This document shows positions 58,117 through 64,000 of a stretch of DNA of 64,000 bases, one piece after another. Numbering within the stretch: the stretch's first letter is position 1; every line of letters starts with the position of its first letter. The DNA is taken from positions 1,736,001 through 1,800,000 of the forward strand of contig WOAB01000317.1 in assembly GCA_027886185.1 (NCBI GenBank), given 5' to 3'. A model generated the notes under the pieces. That model searched no databases and had not been told where the DNA came from. It saw nothing but the letters and a program-made list of their open reading frames with translations. Source of the DNA: Rheum nobile (Eukaryota > Streptophyta > Magnoliopsida > Caryophyllales > Polygonaceae). A program made the translations under genes and the position numbers.

Positions 58117-59577
58117 AGATTCATAGTTCTAATTTGCTAAATTAGTCGTGTGTGTGTTTTTTTTATAAAAAAAAAAGAGTATAATGAAAAGATGGTGTCG
58201 CATTTCAAGGACAAAGAAGTGTTACCACCGAGTTAAAGTAACAATGATCTTAAACAATTTTCTAAAGGATGATCGAACTTTGCAAAACGAATCCGTTATG
58301 TTTTTTTAATTGTATTTATAAAGATTTTTTACATTTGAAATTTGTGTGGTATAAGAAAATATGAAAGAAAAGAGAATGTACTTTTTTGAAATAAAATTCT
58401 TATAAATTAGTTTAAACCCTCGTGTCATATACTAGTCGATTTATATTAATGAAATAAAATTTAAGTATATAAATAAACGTCATATGAGTACAAATTAATA
58501 ACTACGTGATTATAAAAGATAAGATATATTGAAAATGAGAATATACTGACATATGGTTATATTAGATTTTTTCAAAACATATACATACTAATGGAAAGAA
58601 AGTGATTGAATTTATATATATAAACATTATAGGAAAAATTCACTCTAAATATATGTAAAAATTACGATTGTACATGTTACTTAACCAATTCTCAAGAACA
58701 TTTAATTTTTGTATATTTAGAGTGAAATAGTTTCCGATATTGAAGTTATGAATCAAAATATACTATTTTTCGTCAATTTAATAGGTTAGTACGATGTTAT
58801 TTGTCAATCTTCCAACAATATGTTAGTGATGATATGTTTAGATCTATATTTAAAAAAACTTCTTAAGTTTGTTGATAGAATGTTACTTTTGTTAGCTTTT
58901 GTTTTTTATACCTTTTGTGATATTCAATTCAGGTTTTAGACATTAAGATGATATTATTGAAAATAAAATCATATTAATTTACTCATTAATTTATTATTAT
59001 ATATATGTTGGACACTTATATATATATTCGTAATTGTTAATATATTAAATTAACTCAATTGGAGAATCAAATAAAACCAATTGACTTATATTTCAAATAG
59101 TATATTGATATTTTCATACATAATTTATTCATCATCAATTATTTCAAGTTCATAAATAATTTATAATTAAATCTTGAAAATATGAAATCTATCAAGGGAA
59201 GATTTTATAGATATATAGATTGATGGTTAAATTTATTTACAATGTTATTTGTCACTTTAAAATTTGGTTGGTTTTGAAAGTAATTGTAATCTAACTATTT
59301 ACATATAAATTTTGATTTGATAAACGGTTTTCATTTAAAGTAAAATAAATATATATATATATATAAAACAAATGAGAAAATGACATGTAGATATGGTGGG
59401 CCCAGAAACGTTCTGAGAACTCAAAAGGGAAGAACTTTAATATATATAATAGATACATAGCCAAGCAAAGTCATATGGTGTACTTCTTTCTGGTTTTTTG
59501 CTTGTTGAGTATGCTATTCTCATGTCTAAATGAAATACTTCTTTTGTAGTTTTTTGGAAAAGTGAATCTATTATATA
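58117..59577. other. AT-rich intergenic region
   Basis: No genes. Near 59453 the minus strand reads TCTATTATATATATTAAAG, resembling a Helitron 5' end with A|T context, but no matching CTAG hairpin end was found. Confidence 0.4.
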
Positions 59578-59582
59578 ATACT

Positions 59583-60082
59583 TAGTTGGAATATAGCATC
59601 TCATATCTAAAGTTGAGATATAACTCGCCTTGTATATAAGTTTGATGGACTACTCCTCCTATTGTCAATTGATTTTAGGATGAAACCTCATTGGGCTTAT
59701 GTACTCGGTTCATCTGCGCCTATGTGTTCGTGTCCGCATGATCTCCTGTCTATGGCCCACAGACTTTCACATGGTATCAGAGCGGGTTCGGTCCTGGGTC
59801 ACTTTCTTGGGTTGATTGGATCTGGCTATAAAGAGATTGAGATGTCCACCCACACCCGTTTGTCCAAGTGTCAATTGGGTCAGGCCAGTTGTTCGTCCGT
59901 TGCACTTGCGGGGGGCGTGTTTGAATATAACATCCCAACTTTAGATGAGGTACTCCTCCTATTGCCAATTAATTGATTTTAAGATGAAACCTCATTGTGC
60001 TTATTATGTACTAGGCCCATCTACGGCACCTATGCGCTCGTGTCCGCACGACCCCCAATCTATGGGCTCACGGACTTCCACA
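59583..60082 (+). mobile_element. TRIM (terminal-repeat retrotransposon in miniature)
   Basis: An exact 5-bp duplication ATACT (59578-59582 and 60083-60087) brackets 500 bp. The 5' LTR is 59583-59771 and the 3' LTR 59918-60082; they share ACTCCTCCTATTG, GATGAAACCTCATTG and TCGTGTCCGCA and both end CCACA/TCACA. The primer site TGGTATCAGAGC abuts the 5' LTR and the purine run GGGGGG lies before the 3' LTR. The internal part is only 146 bp and non-coding. The 3' LTR is shorter by an internal deletion. Confidence 0.9.
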
Positions 60083-60087
60083 ATACT

Positions 60088-60843
60088 ACAATAAAATTTA
60101 TATAAGGTTACTTGTCATTTGACTCATTTTGTATTGCGTTATGTCAATTATTATTATATGTCTACCTCATATTGCATCACATCAGTAATTTTTTTATCAT
60201 ATAAAATATTTTAGATATAATTCTGCTTTTTTTTTCCGATCATTTATAGATTATTCACATTTAATATTAATTTTCTTGTTACGTAGAATACAATAGGTAT
60301 TTTTTTAATATTTACCTTGAATTTTTATACTCCCTCCGTTCTTTAAAAGTTGTCATTGTAGTCTTGTTTTTTTGTGTATAAAAAATTATCATTTTAGATA
60401 TTTTGTCTAGTTTTTTTCGACAATACCCCTAATACTAATGATACACTAATTACAAAATTTAGATGAATGTGAACTCCTTACATCGTAAACAACAATACGG
60501 TGTAATTAATTTATTTTTTCAATTCAATGTGAAAACAACAATATTTATGGCTGAATGCATGAAAACTAGATTTATGTACACTTAATTTGTATAACCGGTC
60601 ATGTATCTTCCTATTTTTTCACCATCTATATAATTTCACATACTCAAGGTTGTCCTCATCAAATTGTTTGGGCTTACGATCTGCTTGGAAAATTTGATTA
60701 ACTATGGCATCACCTACGACATTTGGCATGAATGAGGATGATTGTCATGTTAAACATGACTTTGATTTATAATTTCTGGAATGCTATGGGATATACGGAG
60801 TATGTAGAAAAAATTAAACAAAGCTCTCACAGAAGATAACACG
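60088..60843. other. AT-rich stretch with a MITE-like end
   Basis: No gene. TACTCCCTCCGTTCTTTAAA near 60330 is the start of a Stowaway-like terminus; no matching right end was found. Confidence 0.4.
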
Positions 60844-61035
60844 TTAATTAAACAAAGCTTCTGGAGTATAAAACGTACTAATAGGTTCTTCTTCTTGAAC
60901 CGCAGGTATATTGAGATCGAATGACACATCTTCTTCAACGGGAATTGGTAGATTTTCTTCGATATACTCTTCTTGGTTGGAATTGAGATCTTCTTCGGCA
61001 CCTTCTGGAATGCTATTTAAATCAAAACTGTTCAT
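60844..61035 (-). CDS. Small acidic protein with DLN (EAR-like) motifs, 63 aa
   Basis: ATG 61035 opens a 63-codon frame that is strongly acidic (EGAEED, NQEEYIEEN, VQEEEP) and contains FDLNSIP and FDLNIP. DLNxxP is the EAR co-repressor motif. A TATA-like CTATATATATG lies about 45 bp upstream on the minus strand. Repeated FDLN near an acidic N-terminus also occurs in some plant transposase-related proteins, so it may be a transposon gene fragment. No downstream exon was found. Confidence 0.35.
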   Translation of the reverse strand: MNSFDLNSIPEGAEEDLNSNQEEYIEENLPIPVEEDVSFDLNIPAVQEEEPISTFYTPEALFN

Positions 61036-61254
61036 GTTTGATTGATGTTTTTAAGATTGCAATCGTGCATATATATAGTGGAACAATGATTTTTGTTTAA
61101 GTTTGCAATTTTGTTTTGGCTCCGGTGTTAAAATGTGAAATTTTGGTTTGAATGAAATTTTAAGTTTAGTGAAGTTTTTGGCTCCAAGTTTAAATCAGTT
61201 TGAGTGAAAAATGTTAAAAATTTTGAGTATTGTCTTAATTGACAATGTACTAGA

Positions 61255-61748
61255 TACAAAGGTTGATTTTTTTTTTTTTTTTGGATGATCCAGGGTTCCG
61301 GGCCCCACTCGGAGCCTTTCAAGCCCAAGGCCTCCGGGCTCCACGTGGGGCCCATCAATCCCTGGAGTGCTGCACCCCACAGGTAAAGCGCGCAGTGGCC
61401 ACTCCCCAGAATCGAACTCAGGACCTCTTGGTACTACCAGGAGGCCTTCACCGCTAGACCATCAGGACCTCTTGGGAAGTTCTTTTTGGGACGGAGGGAG
61501 TAGTATAAAAGAATCTTCGCTAATAATTAATTGACAAAAACAAATGTGATTTGTATGTACATACTATCTTGAATTAGGTCTTATACGAAAATAAATGAAT
61601 AAAAAAAAATTAAAAAAAATATGATTAATTAAATACTCCTTCAATTCTTTAAAGATTATCATCCTACAATTTTACACACTTATTAAGGAATAATTTCTTA
61701 GACATATATACCCTTATTAAACACTCTCCTCAATCTACAAAGGTTGAT
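61255..61748 (-). mobile_element. SINE insertion carrying an inverted copy of its flank
   Basis: TACAAAGGTTGAT occurs at 61255-61267 and 61736-61748, a 13-bp target duplication. Next to the left copy is a T run (the A-tail of a minus-strand element). The SINE body runs to about 61474; on the minus strand it has an A-box-like TGGTCTAGCGGTG and a B-box-like GAGTTCGATTC, so it is tRNA-derived. The remaining 61475-61735 is not SINE but the near-perfect reverse complement of 61749-62009, just beyond the right duplication. This reads as one insertion event that added SINE plus snap-back DNA. Confidence 0.72.
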
Positions 61749-62009
61749 TATTGATTGAGGGGAGTGTTTAATAAGGGTATATATGTCTAAGAAATTATTC
61801 CTTAATAAGTGTGTAAAATTGTAGGATGATAATCTTTAAAGAATTGAAGGAGTATTTAATTAATCATATTTTATTTATTTATTTTTAATTCATTTATTTT
61901 CGTATAAGACCTAATTCAAGATAGTATGTACATACAAATCACATTTGTTTTTGTCAATTAATTATTAGCGAAGATTTTTTTATACTACTCCCTCCGTCTC
62001 AAAAAGAAC
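61475..62009. repeat. Near-perfect palindrome, ~260-bp arms
   Basis: Arms 61475-61735 and about 61749-62009, with a spacer consisting essentially of the 13-bp duplication. A handful of differences (e.g. GGGACGG versus GAGACGG) show it is recent. Confidence 0.9.
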
Positions 62010-62247
62010 TTTCCATTTCTCTCTGGCACGTTTGTCGATGACGGTTTTATATCGTTAATATCTCTAGTTACATAATCCTAAAAATTATAATTTTTTGATA
62101 TTATCAAAGTACTCGTTAAGACGAATAAAACAAGACCACACATGACTATGTTTTTTCTTATATATTGGAATAAATCTTGAAGATTCTCTTTAACTATGAA
62201 CAGTGTACAAAATAGAAGTGAGAAGATTATTTTGAGACGGTAGGGAG
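61988..62247. mobile_element. Stowaway-type MITE
   Basis: CTCCCTCCGTCTCAAAA at the left is inverted at the right (TTTTGAGACGGTAGGGAG), flanked by TA on both sides. 260 bp, non-coding. These ends are typical of plant Stowaway (Tc1/mariner-type) MITEs. Its left end is duplicated in the palindrome. Confidence 0.8.
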
Positions 62248-62249
62248 TA

Positions 62250-62842
62250 TCATTTATGTTAATGTCATTTACAAGGGGTTTACTTTGGCTTTGAATTTTT
62301 TTATGAAGAATCATCATAACTTGGTTAAACTTGTAAGCCTATTTTAAAATGATTTTTCATAAGTTGCCGGCTAGCTCAAATTCTAAAATATCAACTATTC
62401 TTGTAGTTTTCTTTCTTCTTTTTTATTACTCAGCTGAACTTTTATTCGTCGCAATGCTAATAGTTTCTAGATGGCGTAAGTTTTTTCGTAAAAAATAATT
62501 CTCTCCCGGACAAGAGAGAGACGAAGATTTGTCCCAAAAAAAAAAAAAAAGACGAAGGAAAAAAATAAAATTAATAAGAGTTCAGCTCCTTCAAAAAACT
62601 GTGCAAGTTTTCTGTCCCCCTTCAATATCCCATATTCCCTTATCCCATTTTAATCACTACGAAATATCTGACTTATTGTAACATCAAAATTATAATGGTT
62701 GTCTAATAGTAGTATGTTATCATAGATAAGCTAAGGTAATGGTATAATTCTTGTGTTACAATAGCTAAGCAAAGGTAACAATTCATTATTCTATGGTAAT
62801 AACAAGGTCTAATGTAATGGAAATAATTTAGGTAACAAATAT
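62250..62842. other. AT-rich intergenic stretch
   Basis: Nothing recognised. Confidence 0.4.
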
Positions 62843-63110
62843 AGAGTCCGTTTCACGTGCGAAATATGCTTACCGTGTGAAATGCGAAGTGGTCGCGTTC
62901 ATTCGAGTTCATAAATAGACACCATATGTTGATTTTCTGAGCGGTAATGTTCATTATCTGGGGGGTAATATTCAAGGGCACTGTACTGTTAAAAAAAAGG
63001 GGATAGTGAATAGTGACGCGGTGACATAACCATAAATATGGCGATTTTTTTTTTTGGATCAACAATTTTTTATTTATTTATTTATTTATTGTCTCTGATC
63101 GTTCTGGAAT
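62843..63110 (-). repeat. Inverted repeat pair, right copy
   Basis: Reverse complement of 57860-58116: TAGAGTCCGTTTCACGTGC at its left, GATCGTTCTGGAAT at its right end. Small indels occur in the homopolymer and TTTA tracts. Confidence 0.8.
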
Positions 63111-64000
63111 ATCATTAGAAATTAGGGTTTTGATTTTGGAAATTGGAACTGAAATGAAGGCTTGTTTATGGAAATATGAAATAAGCTATTGTCAAAAGCA
63201 CCCTTCACTGGACGGCTGTCAAAAGCAACCAATGCACAACATCTATTAGCTTTGTATGTATGATTAAGAATGATAGTTTTGGGGTTATATCTACCAAGAT
63301 GTATTACCGAATATTAGAGAAAGTTCAATATCAAAATTTAAAAAACTCTCTTTCCTAGCTTGACTCTAGGTTATCTAGTTTTGATTAGTAATGTTGATTT
63401 GTAGAATATAGTGCCATAACTCTCTCTTCTAAGATTCAGTTTCGAGTCTTAATTTGTACTTTGTGTGGCATCATATGTCAATTAGCTCTGAGCTACAACT
63501 TCATCAGTTTGTAATTTTTAGAGTTAGTTGTTGCTAGGAGAGCTATAAGCTACTTGCAAGAGATGTTTGGTTTCACAATAATGTGAAATTCCCATGTATG
63601 ATATGGAAGTTTCTTTTGCTGTGTCCATTCCATTCAACAATAGCACGGTAGTGTGTAGCTCTTTGTTCATCAGTTGCTTCTTTCTTTCTCATGAGTACAA
63701 GCACATACATGTTGAATAATTCATGAGATAGTTCATTTGTATGGTTCATTTCATGATTATGGTTCACTACACTTTCTGTTGAAATTAAAGTACCATCTAT
63801 ATAGTGGGGAATTAAGCTTTAGCGGAGTGATTTAACCTGTATGTTGTTTTAATGATGACATTTGTGACCATGAATTGAAGCAGCTTGCAAACTAACACAA
63901 GTCTTATCATAACGGTGAGCACTATAACAGTGTACGATCGAAAGAAGGTCCTTGTAATGGAGCAGCAAGGTCAATAATTATAAAGGTTTTTGCTTCTTTA
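63111..64000. other. Intergenic region to window end
   Basis: No gene or repeat recognised; short frames are not supported. Confidence 0.4.

Noticed and set aside
61380..61470. A tRNA gene on the minus strand
   Set aside because: A- and B-box-like motifs are present but there is no cloverleaf with an acceptor stem; it is the tRNA-derived head of a SINE with a poly-A tail.

Overview
The window is nuclear DNA from a flowering plant, most probably a eudicot. The evidence is spliced GT-AG genes of plant-only families (class III peroxidase, SOB FIVE-LIKE, group S-type bZIP, plastid GNAT), AT-rich intergenic DNA, and a dense, nested load of plant transposons. Species cannot be read from the sequence.

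Only four convincing host genes are present, all in the first 20 kb: a four-exon secreted class III peroxidase (6714-8026, +), a small SOFL-like protein (10529-10927, +), an intronless plastid-type GNAT acetyltransferase (12068-12652, +) and an intronless bZIP factor (18737-19309, -). They look independently transcribed; nothing suggests a shared pathway or cluster.

The rest is transposon territory. (1) 1-5815: a Copia element (181-bp LTRs, CCAAC target duplication) sits inside a solo LTR (TG...CA ends), which sits inside an older repeat whose uninterrupted copy lies at 48726-49285. A second solo LTR is at 8311-8765. (2) 21446-28737: a minus-strand Helitron-like element (TC...CTAG ends, A|T insertion site) with RPA-like relics. 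(3) 29866-35192: a minus-strand Copia with TACTC target duplication, carrying a hAT-like MITE in gag. (4) 36.5-38.2 kb: foldback and tandem-repeat DNA. (5) 41470-45675: a non-autonomous Mutator-like element (9-bp duplication TTTCTAACC) built as a giant palindrome around a 41-bp satellite. (6) 49286-51661: a decayed Copia 3' half. (7) 51795-57106: a nearly complete Mutator-like element (exact 9-bp duplication ATAATATTC) with a MULE transposase fused to an OTU-type protease domain, and a second, convergent ORF. (8) 57.1-64 kb: a TRIM, a Stowaway-type MITE, an inverted repeat pair, and a SINE whose insertion seems to have made a snap-back palindrome of its own flank.

The strongest candidate for something little described is the MULE pair. 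The two elements share terminal sequence, and their long terminal inverted repeats are studded with 21-bp interrupted palindromes (GGGCGGCAC-N3-GTGCCGCCC). One carries the transposase-OTU gene and an opposite-strand small acidic ORF with a MuDR-like layout; the other appears to be a non-coding satellite-bearing relative. Also unusual are two tail-only retropositions (TCGACC plus oligo-A, with 17- and 19-bp target duplications) and the SINE snap-back. All calls were made by eye; no database search was run.
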